A stretch of DNA of 9,844 bases from Faucicola sp937889485 (GCA_051653685.1 JBOFWQ010000058.1:1-9844); one strand, 5' to 3'; shown: positions 1-5,977, numbered from the stretch's first letter. Numbers and translations are program-made. The notes: generated from the letters alone by a model not told the origin.

Positions 1-197
1 CGCCAAACGAGCGTCATACGCTTAAAGATGGTGATATTCTAGCAAGACGTGAGTCGGTGCTTGTGATGGCAAAACAGGCAAATCCTGCTCGCTGGAATGG
101 TAGAGCGGTGAGAAATTGTTCGCCTGTTCAGCCAACTGCGCTTAATCCTGTGCGTCTGTCTAAGCGCGTAGAGGCGAGTGAGATTTTGGTGGCTTAG
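1..197 (+). pseudogene. C-terminal end of an IS3-type transposase (partial at window edge)
   Basis: An open frame enters from the left edge (first full codon at 3) and ends at TAG 195-197. The visible tail, about 64 residues, reads PNERHTLKDGDILARR, later NPARWNGRAVRN and ALNPVRL. This matches the pattern I know from the extreme C-terminus of IS3-family OrfB transposases: a histidine after a short polar run, an ILA.R segment, then NP.RW, and a TLNP-like motif. The DDE catalytic core would lie to the left, so intactness cannot be judged; the partial status comes from the window edge, not from visible damage. It is the only real gene on the plus strand and it points toward the truncated membrane-protein gene. 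Family recognition is from memory of the motif pattern; the IS subgroup is not determined. Confidence 0.6.
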
Positions 198-230
198 TTT
201 CGAAAAAGGTGACAACTATCTTGACAAACA
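1..230 (+). mobile_element. Right end of an IS3-like insertion sequence
   Basis: After the transposase stop at 197 there are about 33 non-coding bases ending in gacaactatcttgacaaaca (211-230). Read from the other strand this begins TGTTTGTCAAGATAG, a TG-starting end of the kind expected for an IS3-family terminal inverted repeat. I therefore place the boundary near 230; it could be off by several bases because the left inverted repeat and the target duplication are outside the window. Beyond 230 the sequence belongs to the minus-strand operon of the accessory element, so the IS appears to have inserted into or at the edge of that element. Confidence 0.5.
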
Positions 231-734
231 CCGCCCTCCTTGTAGTTTAGTTGTTTTTCCACCCATCAAAAAAGGGCGGCGGGTCTCAACAAACGCTACA
301 AGGCGTCTAGACTTATTTACCATAAAGGCTATTGTATTAGGTCTTATCAACCCGCCATAACTGGCATTGCTACCGCTTTGAACGGGTAGCAAAGAATAGA
401 TATGACGTTGTTTTATACCTGTGGTACTCATAGGATTTGTAGCCCCATGAATTTTAGGTATAAAAATAGCCAATGAATGACGGTTTGGCTTAACCGCTTG
501 TAGTTTTGTTGTGACGTTATTTTGCCCCATGCCCGCCACACTTTGCAAGTTATTTTTTGGGTGGGCTTGGTGATAACTGCTAATCAGTAGCAATAAACCA
601 ATCATCAAAACCGCTAGTAATATGCTTTTTATCACATCAAGTAAAGTTACCGTTGTGCTAGTGTCAATTTGCCCATTTTTAAGCGTTTCTAGCGTGTTTG
701 GCTTGTGGGTGGTGTCTTTATACTGGTTCATCAT
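216..734 (-). pseudogene. Single-pass membrane protein, C-terminus probably cut by the IS
   Basis: The frame is open from 764, but I prefer the ATG at 734 (MMNQYKD, 172 aa), because AAAGGCGG lies just upstream and this leaves a 17-base overlap with the preceding gene. One hydrophobic helix (about residues 34-54, LLDVIKSILLAVLMIGLLLL) follows a polar N-terminus with no clear signal cleavage site. The rest is polar; the C-terminal part contains AFMVNKSRR and VETRRPFLMGG. Such VNK.RR/RPPF-like tails remind me weakly of Ash/Icd-like proteins of P4-type elements, but I would not assign that. The last four or five codons (CLSR, stop 216-218) lie in the presumed IS end, so the natural C-terminus was probably lost. 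It is the last gene of a five-gene operon. Function unknown. Confidence 0.5.
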
Positions 735-1083
735 TACCGCCTTTAAATAGTCCGTATGGGTCATTTTTAATGGTTACTTGTTCAATGGTTATTACCTTGT
801 TAGGGTTCACCGCCTGCAAAAAATCCTTGACGGTTTCGGCTGTCATTTCATCTAAAAGCATATCGCCCTCAACATCTGCCACCATTTCCCCATCACAAAA
901 TATTGCATAGTCATAGGTGGCATTACTGATATATTCGGCTCTGCTTTCACTTTGTAATGTGGCTGATATGCCGTTGGTGACTTTCTCTATCTCTCGATAA
1001 AGTTGCGCGGTGGTGTCGCTTGCCTGCACCGTGATAGATAGCAAGTGAAGTAATAAATCTTTGGTAGTTACTGGCTCATTCAT
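718..1083 (-). CDS. Small acidic protein of unknown function (121 aa)
   Basis: No family recognised. The protein is acidic, with no hydrophobic segment and no signal peptide. The N-terminal third (residues 1-45) looks helical (TTKDLLLHLLSITVQASD, then AQLYREIEKV). The middle has a mixed stretch, YAIFCDGEMVADVEGDM, and the end reads VITIEQVTI then NDPYGLF. The start is well supported: its ATG overlaps the stop of the upstream gene in an ATGA (1080-1083), the usual sign of translational coupling. Its 3' end overlaps the next gene by 17 bases. The compact arrangement is typical of phage and satellite early operons. Product function is open. Confidence 0.7.
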   Translation of the reverse strand: MNEPVTTKDLLLHLLSITVQASDTTAQLYREIEKVTNGISATLQSESRAEYISNATYDYAIFCDGEMVADVEGDMLLDEMTAETVKDFLQAVNPNKVITIEQVTIKNDPYGLFKGGNDEPV

Positions 1084-1274
1084 GCGGTGGTTTCCTGTTC
1101 AATGATTGCTTTAACTTGTTGTTGGCTATCCCATATTTCAGCAATCAAAATGTTAAATTCATTTTCCATCTGTTGACGGTTTAGGCGGTTGTCCTGCACC
1201 CAATTAGCCATAAATTCGGCTTGGTGCATAACGTCATCTAATTGGCTGGCAAGCTGTTGAATTTTGGCTTTCAT
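1080..1274 (-). CDS. Small helical protein of unknown function (64 aa)
   Basis: A short, almost entirely helix-forming, glutamine-rich protein (MKAKIQQLASQLDDV, later NRQQMENEFNILIAEIW). Hydrophobic residues recur every three to four positions, so a small helical bundle or coiled coil is likely. The start has a good ribosome binding site, AAAGGGG, eight or nine bases upstream of the ATG. The stop overlaps the next gene by four bases (ATGA), and the preceding small ORF ends only 12 bases upstream, so it sits inside a continuous operon. I do not recognise the family. Possible roles such as a regulator partner or an antirepressor are guesses. Confidence 0.7.
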   Translation of the reverse strand: MKAKIQQLASQLDDVMHQAEFMANWVQDNRLNRQQMENEFNILIAEIWDSQQQVKAIIEQETTA

Positions 1275-1286
1275 GCTATGCCCCTT

Positions 1287-1430
1287 TCACTGATTGAATA
1301 AGGCATAACAACCAAACTTAACTAATGCTTGTCCTGCTGTTAATCGGTTGCCCTCTAGTAGGTAAGTGAATAGGGCGTCTTTTTGACTGGTTGTGTCGTT
1401 TGGGCTTGGTGTGTTGTGGTTTGCTGTCAT
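1287..1430 (-). CDS. 47-aa helix-turn-helix fragment or mini-protein
   Basis: This short gene is easy to miss. From the ATG at 1430 to TGA at 1287-1289 it encodes 47 residues: a polar N-terminus (MTANHNTPSPND) followed by DALFTYLLEGNRLTAGQAL and VKFGCYALFNQ. That second part matches the first half of a winged helix-turn-helix module common in phage genes, in which a 'lleyL..g..iT..eAl..fG..rL..RI..L' pattern is followed by a wing. Here the chain stops where the recognition helix should continue, so it may be a truncated relative. AGGTGA lies four bases before the ATG, and the gene begins eight bases after the stop of the AlpA-like gene, so translation looks real. Role unproven; DNA binding by the half-domain alone is doubtful. 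Confidence 0.55.
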   Translation of the reverse strand: MTANHNTPSPNDTTSQKDALFTYLLEGNRLTAGQALVKFGCYALFNQ

Positions 1431-1438
1431 CTTGTCAC

Positions 1439-1705
1439 CTATTCAATAACTAACGGTTGGTTGTTAATCCATTCTTTAACGTCTGAATTGCTGAATAGTA
1501 AAATGCCGTTGCGGTGCTGGGGCTTTGGGAATAGTCCATTTTTCCACCATCTGCGCAAAGTTTGGTGGTGTATGCCTAATCGCTGGGCAAGGGGCATTAC
1601 TCGGATAAATCCCTCACTTGGTAGGGTGTCCAATGTGGCGGGCTGGGTGTTTGGATTGTCGCTAGGTGTAGCGGTTTTGACTGCGGGTGTTACTTGATAG
1701 GTCAT
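1439..1705 (-). CDS. AlpA/excisionase-like DNA-binding protein (88 aa)
   Basis: Residues 1-30 are a polar, Thr/Pro-rich, probably disordered leader. Residues 31-80 form a MerR/AlpA-type winged helix domain: GFIRVMPLAQRLGIHHQTLRR gives the two-helix turn, WWKNGLFPKPQ the basic wing entry, and GILLFSNSDVKEWI the strand and closing helix. This matches AlpA/Vis-type regulators of P4-like satellites and integrative elements, which act as excisionases, activators of int, or repressors of early operons. It is the first gene of a five-gene operon. GGAG (1714-1717 on the plus strand) lies eight bases upstream of the ATG, and a perfect 10-base inverted repeat spans this site, suggesting autoregulation or translational control. 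Family call is firm; which of these roles it plays is inferred. Confidence 0.82.
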   Translation of the reverse strand: MTYQVTPAVKTATPSDNPNTQPATLDTLPSEGFIRVMPLAQRLGIHHQTLRRWWKNGLFPKPQHRNGILLFSNSDVKEWINNQPLVIE

Positions 1706-1741
1706 TGCCTTATCTCCGTTTTATCAGAATTGATAAGGCAA
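1705..1741 (-). promoter_or_regulatory. Inverted repeat over the AlpA-like gene's ribosome binding site
   Basis: Two perfect 10-base arms, ttgccttatc (1705-1714) and gataaggcaa (1732-1741), are separated by 17 bases. The downstream arm reaches the A of the ATG and abuts the GGAG ribosome binding site. The spacer contains cgttttatcaga (1717-1728), found again at 6103-6114 upstream of the integrase gene. It could be a protein operator, an RNA hairpin hiding the start, or both. No convincing -35/-10 pair could be placed. Confidence 0.5.
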
Positions 1742-1759
1742 GTGTAGGCGGTGCGGTAT

Positions 1760-1781
1760 GGGCTAAATAGGCTAAATAGCC
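1760..1781. repeat. ggctaaatag repeat cluster with a second small hairpin
   Basis: The 10-mer ggctaaatag occurs at 1761, 1770 and 1792. The first two copies overlap by one base, and ggctaaatagcc (1770-1781) can fold back on itself with six-base arms around no unpaired bases or, more realistically, four-base arms and a small loop. The third copy forms the terminator hairpin. The cluster lies between the terminator of the 460-aa gene and the AlpA-like operon and may be a duplicated terminator or an operator array. Confidence 0.45.
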
Positions 1782-1783
1782 AT

Positions 1784-1804
1784 AAAAAAAGGGCTAAATA
1801 GCCC
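1784..1804 (-). terminator. Intrinsic terminator after the 460-aa gene
   Basis: On the minus strand GGGCTATTTAGCCC (1804-1791) is followed at once by seven T (1790-1784). The stem has five or six base pairs with a very small loop. It begins 17 bases after the stop of the 460-aa gene at 1822, which makes the AlpA-like operon downstream a separate transcription unit. Confidence 0.75.
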
Positions 1805-1821
1805 TTAAAGTTTGATGATGA

Positions 1822-3204
1822 TTATTTTTGTAGGTTGTTTTTTAAGGTATTTGCACGTTCTAGCCATTTTGCGATAGTGTCTTTATTTACCCCTGCTTTG
1901 TGGCGGTTGGTAAGGTTCACAAGTTGGTCGTTGGTTGCCCCTCTCTTTGCCCCGTTTAAATCGTAATTATGTTCAGAAAATAAGGCATATAATAACTTAG
2001 TGACTGCATTTTGTTCGGTGGTGTGTAGTGGCTTGTCATCTGCTATCTCACTGCTTTGGCTTGGTTCGCTTGCCCTTGGTACAAAACCCGCTTTTGATAA
2101 TGCACTAAAGAATTTTATAGATTGTCCGCTTTCTTTAATAAGGTCAAAGAGGCGGTTGATGTTTTCATCTTGAATGTTGTTCTTTCCAACATATTGTATA
2201 TATTCAATCATTGGCTTGATATCGTCTAACTGCTCATTAAAAATATCCTGTATAACTTCGCTTTCGTTTTTATTGTAATGATTAGCAAGCTGTTCTAAAT
2301 CTTTTTGCGTATCATCACTAGGGTAGAAAAGAAAACTATTTAAATTTTCGTCATTCACTTGTTTTTGTAATAATGCTTTTTTTAAATGCTCATTTTCTGC
2401 ATTAACTTGGTTTAATTGGTTTTGTAGTTCTGCAATTTGTTGTAGTAGTTCCTTACTACCTGTTTGTCTGTTAGCGGTGCCACTGCCTACTAATTCATGG
2501 CTTTTTGGTTGTGGTTTATTTGGGTTACGATTTTTTGCGTTAGGTTTAATAAGGTCTGCTACCTGTTGCACCAATTCACTGGTATTTGGTAAATCGTGGT
2601 TTATCTCGTTTTTTTGAGAATGTCTTAGGGCTTCAAGTATGTAATATTCTTGCGGTTCTTGATTAGGTGAGAATGGATTGTCTGTATCTATAGTTTCACT
2701 TGTGAAAGTTATTAATTTTTCTAGCCTGCTATCTAGCCTTAACTCTGCTTTTACTTCGTCATGTGAATTTATAGTAAATGAGTATTTTTTAGCGTTGTAA
2801 AAATCAATTCCCAACTCTTTAAAGTACTTCAATTCATTTAAATAATTTATTTCATAGTAAAAATTGGTATGTACTGGTTTATAACCATCATAACAATATG
2901 GCTCTAAATCTAAACCATCTTGATAGTGAGCAAAATACATAAAGTAATTGAATAGCCCATCAATCTGCAACATATCCAATAGTAAAGCTGTTTGATTATC
3001 TATATTAGGATTTTCTAAGTTAGGCTCAATTCTATAATTTTCATCAATTTCATGTGAAATTATATCATTCTCAAAATAGTTATTTCTTAGCCATGTTACA
3101 ACATTATCAAGCGTTTCATTTTGCGAAAAAGCTAAATAATATAAGAATAAATCCACTTCAATATACTTTTCTGTTTCGGCTTTTGCCTTATCCAATAAAC
3201 CCAT
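1822..3204 (-). CDS. 460-aa protein of unknown function with coiled coil and conserved-looking C-terminal helical domain
   Basis: No family recognised with confidence. The N-terminal domain (about 1-200) is rich in Asn, Tyr, Asp and Glu and looks soluble. Residues 205-250 are a polar, Pro/Asn-rich linker (NRNPNKPQPKSHE). Residues 250-283 form a clear coiled coil (LLQQIAELQNQLNQVNAEN). Residues 396-455 form a helical module with TEQNAVTKLLYALF, NYDLNGAKRG and DTIAKWLERA. I have seen similar ends on uncharacterised plasmid and prophage proteins, where a short helix, a Y(D)..A.R segment and a D..TV..WL.EA helix close the chain. There is no transmembrane helix or signal peptide. It follows the CapRel-like gene on the same strand after a 101-base gap containing an RNA-like structure, and ends at its own terminator. 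The 5' half is visibly richer in A/T than its neighbours. The start codon has no real Shine-Dalgarno sequence. A defence or phage-interference role is suggested only by position. Confidence 0.75.
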   Translation of the reverse strand: MGLLDKAKAETEKYIEVDLFLYYLAFSQNETLDNVVTWLRNNYFENDIISHEIDENYRIEPNLENPNIDNQTALLLDMLQIDGLFNYFMYFAHYQDGLDLEPYCYDGYKPVHTNFYYEINYLNELKYFKELGIDFYNAKKYSFTINSHDEVKAELRLDSRLEKLITFTSETIDTDNPFSPNQEPQEYYILEALRHSQKNEINHDLPNTSELVQQVADLIKPNAKNRNPNKPQPKSHELVGSGTANRQTGSKELLQQIAELQNQLNQVNAENEHLKKALLQKQVNDENLNSFLFYPSDDTQKDLEQLANHYNKNESEVIQDIFNEQLDDIKPMIEYIQYVGKNNIQDENINRLFDLIKESGQSIKFFSALSKAGFVPRASEPSQSSEIADDKPLHTTEQNAVTKLLYALFSEHNYDLNGAKRGATNDQLVNLTNRHKAGVNKDTIAKWLERANTLKNNLQK

Positions 3205-3206
3205 AC

Positions 3207-3224
3207 TCGCACCATACGCACCAA
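3207..3224 (-). promoter_or_regulatory. Two GGTGCG copies beside the start of the 460-aa gene
   Basis: On the minus strand the leader just before the ATG reads TTGGTGCG (3224-3217) then GGTGCGA (3213-3207). Both copies are complementary to the loop sequence TCGCACCAA of the RNA-like structure upstream (3252-3260). They cover the region where a ribosome binding site would be, so they are candidate target sites for antisense pairing, or alternatively a protein operator. Confidence 0.4.
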
Positions 3225-3225
3225 T

Positions 3226-3303
3226 AAAAAAGGGTGCAAGGCGGGCGGGGTTTGGTGCGAAAATCCCCCGCTTTCGGGCTGCAGTTCCTAGCCTTGCAAA
3301 AGG
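3226..3303 (-). ncRNA. Candidate structured RNA, C4/CI-antisense-like, between the CapRel-like and 460-aa genes
   Basis: Read on the minus strand the gap folds as follows. An outer 8-pair stem joins TGCAAGGC (3298-3291) to GCCTTGCA (3242-3235). Inside it, AGCC-type short arms (3277-3280 with 3290-3293) and a CCCG/CGGG tetraloop hairpin (3267-3278) compete with each other. A GGGG/CCCC stem (3265-3268 with 3247-3250) exposes a 14-base loop containing TCGCACCAA. The structure is followed by six T (3231-3226), so it can end as an intrinsic terminator. The loop is complementary to two sites just before the next start codon. This is the logic of C4 and P4 CI RNAs, which are processed leader RNAs that silence downstream phage or satellite genes. 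Homology to those families is not shown; a plain attenuator is the main alternative. Confidence 0.42.
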
Positions 3304-3305
3304 GG

Positions 3306-4367
3306 TTAAACTTGCTTACTCACCTTGTCGCAAATAGTATTTAGGTTCTTAATAAAGTCCTGCGTGTCTAAAAAATAGTTTGGATAGGCTTTTTTAATTT
3401 CTTTTAAATTCCCTGCTGATATTAAAACCAACTCAATATACGGTTTGTCCTGTGTTTCAATCTCACGCATTTTATAAATGCTTTCTGCCATCTCAAGTTG
3501 GGATTTCGTGAAAGGAATTAAACTAATGGCTGGGCTTTCCTTGCTGGTATCAAGTTCCATCAAGTGATATTCATCACTTTTTGGGCTAGAGGTTTCGATA
3601 TGTTTTGCCGTGACAATAAGCCCCTGTAATTTGGCAAATATCTGCAATTTTACTTCTAATGCTCGCAACTCTTTGGCTATTTCTTTAATGGGTGCATCAG
3701 CCAAAGCGGGTAAAATGGGCTGTTTTTCATAGTGTGAAAATAAGGCACTAGCAAGCATAAAAAACCGCTTAAATTCTTCGCTACCCTCACCAGTCTTAAA
3801 AGATGACTTCTCGATAATGCCTAACGTTTCCACGGCTGTAGCCCATGCGTGTTGTAACTTGGTTCTTATCTGTAACTCTATCTGTAATCCGTCAAGTTCG
3901 GGGTAGGTCGTACTTTTGTATTTAAATACTTGATGCAAACTTCTATAGCCGTCACTTTTTGGCTCTTTGATATAGTCTTTTGGTGGCAATAATGGTTCAT
4001 GCTCAAATGGGCGTTTAGAATTTAAAATATTAGTATGTAGTCGGTAAACCTCTGCTACATTTGCCAACACAATGCGTATCCCCCCAATGTCCTGCATTCG
4101 TGCTAGGTTCATATCGGGGAAACGTTGTAATTTACGGATAATTGACGGGGTACGCTTAAGGCGTTGGGCGATAATGGGCGATTTAAAGCCTAGCTTTTTT
4201 ACTTTACTTCTTAATGTGGCTTGAAAGGTGTTGATGGGATAGTTATGTAAGGCTCGCCAGTCGGAAAGAGTAGCCATTGCCTGTGCAAATTCCTCACTAG
4301 TGGCGGTGTCCTCAGCTAGTAATTTGCCCGCCTTTTGTACTTGCTTTTTACTCGGTACGGTTATCAT
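3306..4367 (-). CDS. RelA/SpoT-domain protein, probable CapRel-like fused toxin-antitoxin
   Basis: The 353-aa protein has a RelA/SpoT nucleotidyltransferase fold at about residues 45-185. Visible motifs are ARMQDIGGIRIV (89-100), PPKDYIKEPKSDGYRSLH (128-145) with G-loop Tyr141, and LQIELQIRT..QHAWA (161-175), the acidic catalytic and phosphate-binding segment. A helical stretch follows (195-255), then a C-terminal domain ending with AYPNYFLDTQDF (327-338). There is no HD hydrolase or TGS domain, so this is a small synthetase, not a housekeeping RelA or SpoT. CapRel proteins combine a tRNA-pyrophosphorylating toxic synthetase domain with a C-terminal antitoxin domain whose YXXY motif blocks the ATP site until a phage capsid protein binds. 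YPNY at 328-331, 22 residues from the end, fits that position. A (p)ppGpp synthetase of another small class remains possible. AGGA lies nine bases before the ATG. Confidence 0.82.
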   Translation of the reverse strand: MITVPSKKQVQKAGKLLAEDTATSEEFAQAMATLSDWRALHNYPINTFQATLRSKVKKLGFKSPIIAQRLKRTPSIIRKLQRFPDMNLARMQDIGGIRIVLANVAEVYRLHTNILNSKRPFEHEPLLPPKDYIKEPKSDGYRSLHQVFKYKSTTYPELDGLQIELQIRTKLQHAWATAVETLGIIEKSSFKTGEGSEEFKRFFMLASALFSHYEKQPILPALADAPIKEIAKELRALEVKLQIFAKLQGLIVTAKHIETSSPKSDEYHLMELDTSKESPAISLIPFTKSQLEMAESIYKMREIETQDKPYIELVLISAGNLKEIKKAYPNYFLDTQDFIKNLNTICDKVSKQV

Positions 4368-4394
4368 TTTTGTTATTCCTATCGGTTTTCAACC

Positions 4395-4400
4395 ATTATA
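4395..4400 (-). promoter_or_regulatory. Candidate -10 box for the CapRel-like gene
   Basis: The 67-base gap upstream of the CapRel-like gene contains a perfect TATAAT on the minus strand, placing a start of transcription near 4388 and a leader of about 20 bases including the ribosome binding site. No good -35 box is present at 16-18 bases, so an activator or read-through from int may contribute. Confidence 0.4.
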
Positions 4401-4434
4401 AACGCTAAAAAAGACTAACACTAGCTAACATCTG

Positions 4435-4626
4435 TCACACTCTCACTAATCTATAACCCCGCATAAATAACGCCTTTTGTAAATCATTTAATGGCATGAA
4501 TGGATTGTCCAAAATATCGCCTAGCTGGTCTATCTGCTCACTAGTCATCACCAAAATATGCCCGCTTTGGGTGGGCTTGGTGTCCATTGCTGGCAAGGTA
4601 TTTTTATTGGCTGGGGTAGTGTTCAT
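4435..4626 (-). CDS. 63-aa protein of unknown function next to int
   Basis: No family recognised. The first 20 residues are Thr/Pro/Lys-rich and probably disordered. The rest forms a compact unit: GHILVMTSEQIDQLGDILDN, then PFMPLNDLQKALF and MRGYRLVRV. The pattern suggests a strand, a helix and a second helix of a small soluble domain. It starts seven bases after the integrase stop, and its AGGTGA ribosome binding site overlaps that stop, so it is translated from the int transcript. It could be a recombination directionality or regulatory factor made with the integrase, or part of the cargo upstream of the CapRel-like gene. The sequence does not decide between these. Confidence 0.65.
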   Translation of the reverse strand: MNTTPANKNTLPAMDTKPTQSGHILVMTSEQIDQLGDILDNPFMPLNDLQKALFMRGYRLVRV

Positions 4627-4633
4627 GGTTCAC

Positions 4634-5962
4634 CTACTCATTAACCGCCTGTTGCTTGGCGTTGTTGAAGTCCACAAATAGAATATTGTCCACCTTGCCC
4701 GCCTTAAGCTGGTCTAAGTAGTTCGCCCATTTATTCATCATTAAAATTCTTTCGCTTAAAATATCCCATCTATCATAAGCCCCGCCATACCTATCCGTAA
4801 CCTTATGCCCTAATTGTAATTCGGTCATATCTCGCCACAATGGGTTATTTTTTAACATACGCTTTAACATAGTTTTTGCTACTGACCTAAACCCATGCGG
4901 GGTATGTAATCCCCTGTAGCTTTGCCCATCATTTAAGGTAATGCCCTTAACTTCATTGTTTAATAGTGAATTTAATCGTTGCGGGTCGGTGTGTTTGGCT
5001 AATTTGCGGGTAGGGTGGTAAAAAACATATTCCTGCCCGCCTGTGATTGTTTTCATTCGTTCTAAAATAGCCATTGCCTGCGGTGCAAGTGGCGTTACTA
5101 GGTCGGTCATATCCTCACGGCTACCCGCTTTTTGTGGTCTAAATATCCATTGCTTAGTTAAAAAATTAATATCACTCCACTTCATAGCGCAAACATCGCC
5201 CCGCCTAACGAAAGTTAAAGCAATTAATTGCATAATTTCCTTTAGATAATCTTTGGTAGCGGGTAGGCGGTCTATATCCTGCATTAATCTAGCAAAATCC
5301 TGCTCACTGTTTGCCAGTGACGGATAATGTTTTTGTTTATGTGGTTTTAAAGTCCCTGCTAAGTTGTGAGCTGGGTTGCTTTCAATAACCCTATGGCTTA
5401 AGGCAATTTGCAAGATAGAGGTTAATACCCCTTTGACTTCTAGCCCCTTGTAGGGGTGTTCTTTTTGGATATTGCTTACAAAATCTATCACGGTGGCGGG
5501 CTTGATATCGGTAACTAAGATATTGCCTAAACCTTTTTGAATATAGGCGATATTATCCCGTTGTTTGCGGTAGGTGTCGGGGGCTAACTTCTTTTGTTTT
5601 TGTATCGCTTGCCATTCAGCAATGAAATAATCTAGCGTGTTTTTGCGCTCGTTTATCTCTCTTTGCTTTTCGGCTTGGCGGTATTCGATAGGGTCAATAT
5701 TTTTTGCCAATAACGCTAAATTGTCATTGTAGGCTTTTTTGGCTTGGGCAAGGGTAAACGCTGGGTAACTACCCAAAGTCATATAGGGGCGTTTGCCTGT
5801 GATAGGGTGCGTGTAACGGTGTCTAAATTCTGCTTTACCGTTTGGGCGTATGCGTAACTCTAACCCTTTATGTCCTGTGATAGGGTAGCTTATATCTTTG
5901 GTAACGCCTGCTTTGATATATTTTTCAATTTGGGTAACGCTAGTAATAGATAAGTTAGCCAT
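4634..5962 (-). CDS. P4-type tyrosine integrase (DUF4102 N-terminal domain)
   Basis: Site-specific recombinase expected to integrate and excise the element. Residues 1-95 are the arm-binding DUF4102 type domain, with GLELRIRPNGKAEFRHRY and GKRPYMTLGSYPAFTLAQAK. Residues 105-205 are the SAM-like core-binding domain. The catalytic domain (215-415) shows the full set: Arg253 in TFVRRGDVCAMKW, Lys278 in RPQKAGSRED, His356 and Arg359 in HTPHGFR, His386 in LQLGHK and the nucleophile Tyr396 in GGAYDRW. At 442 aa it has family length and looks intact. The ATG at 5962 gives MANLSITSV; the ribosome binding site is weak (GGGTAA). The gene is read away from the host genes, and its promoter side, carrying tandem repeats and TTTATCA boxes, faces them, as expected for an integrase beside an attachment site. 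Only the P4-like assignment is firm; the target site is unknown. Confidence 0.93.
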   Translation of the reverse strand: MANLSITSVTQIEKYIKAGVTKDISYPITGHKGLELRIRPNGKAEFRHRYTHPITGKRPYMTLGSYPAFTLAQAKKAYNDNLALLAKNIDPIEYRQAEKQREINERKNTLDYFIAEWQAIQKQKKLAPDTYRKQRDNIAYIQKGLGNILVTDIKPATVIDFVSNIQKEHPYKGLEVKGVLTSILQIALSHRVIESNPAHNLAGTLKPHKQKHYPSLANSEQDFARLMQDIDRLPATKDYLKEIMQLIALTFVRRGDVCAMKWSDINFLTKQWIFRPQKAGSREDMTDLVTPLAPQAMAILERMKTITGGQEYVFYHPTRKLAKHTDPQRLNSLLNNEVKGITLNDGQSYRGLHTPHGFRSVAKTMLKRMLKNNPLWRDMTELQLGHKVTDRYGGAYDRWDILSERILMMNKWANYLDQLKAGKVDNILFVDFNNAKQQAVNE

Positions 5963-5977
5963 TTAAAAATTACCCGT

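Noticed and set aside
231..279. Inverted repeat ccgccct/agggcgg as terminator of the truncated operon
   Set aside because: The arms are seven bases with a 35-base loop, lie inside the open frame and have no T run in the right place.
178..360. Plus-strand frame starting at the transposase end
   Set aside because: It crosses the presumed IS boundary, lacks a ribosome binding site and shows no recognisable protein features.
1383..1697. Plus-strand 104-residue frame, Trp- and Val-rich
   Set aside because: It is antisense to the AlpA-like gene and the 47-aa ORF; the odd composition is what reversed codons give.
1760..1804. Possible CRISPR-like repeat array (three ggctaaatag copies)
   Set aside because: Repeats are only 10 bases, spacing is irregular and two copies overlap; no cas genes nearby.
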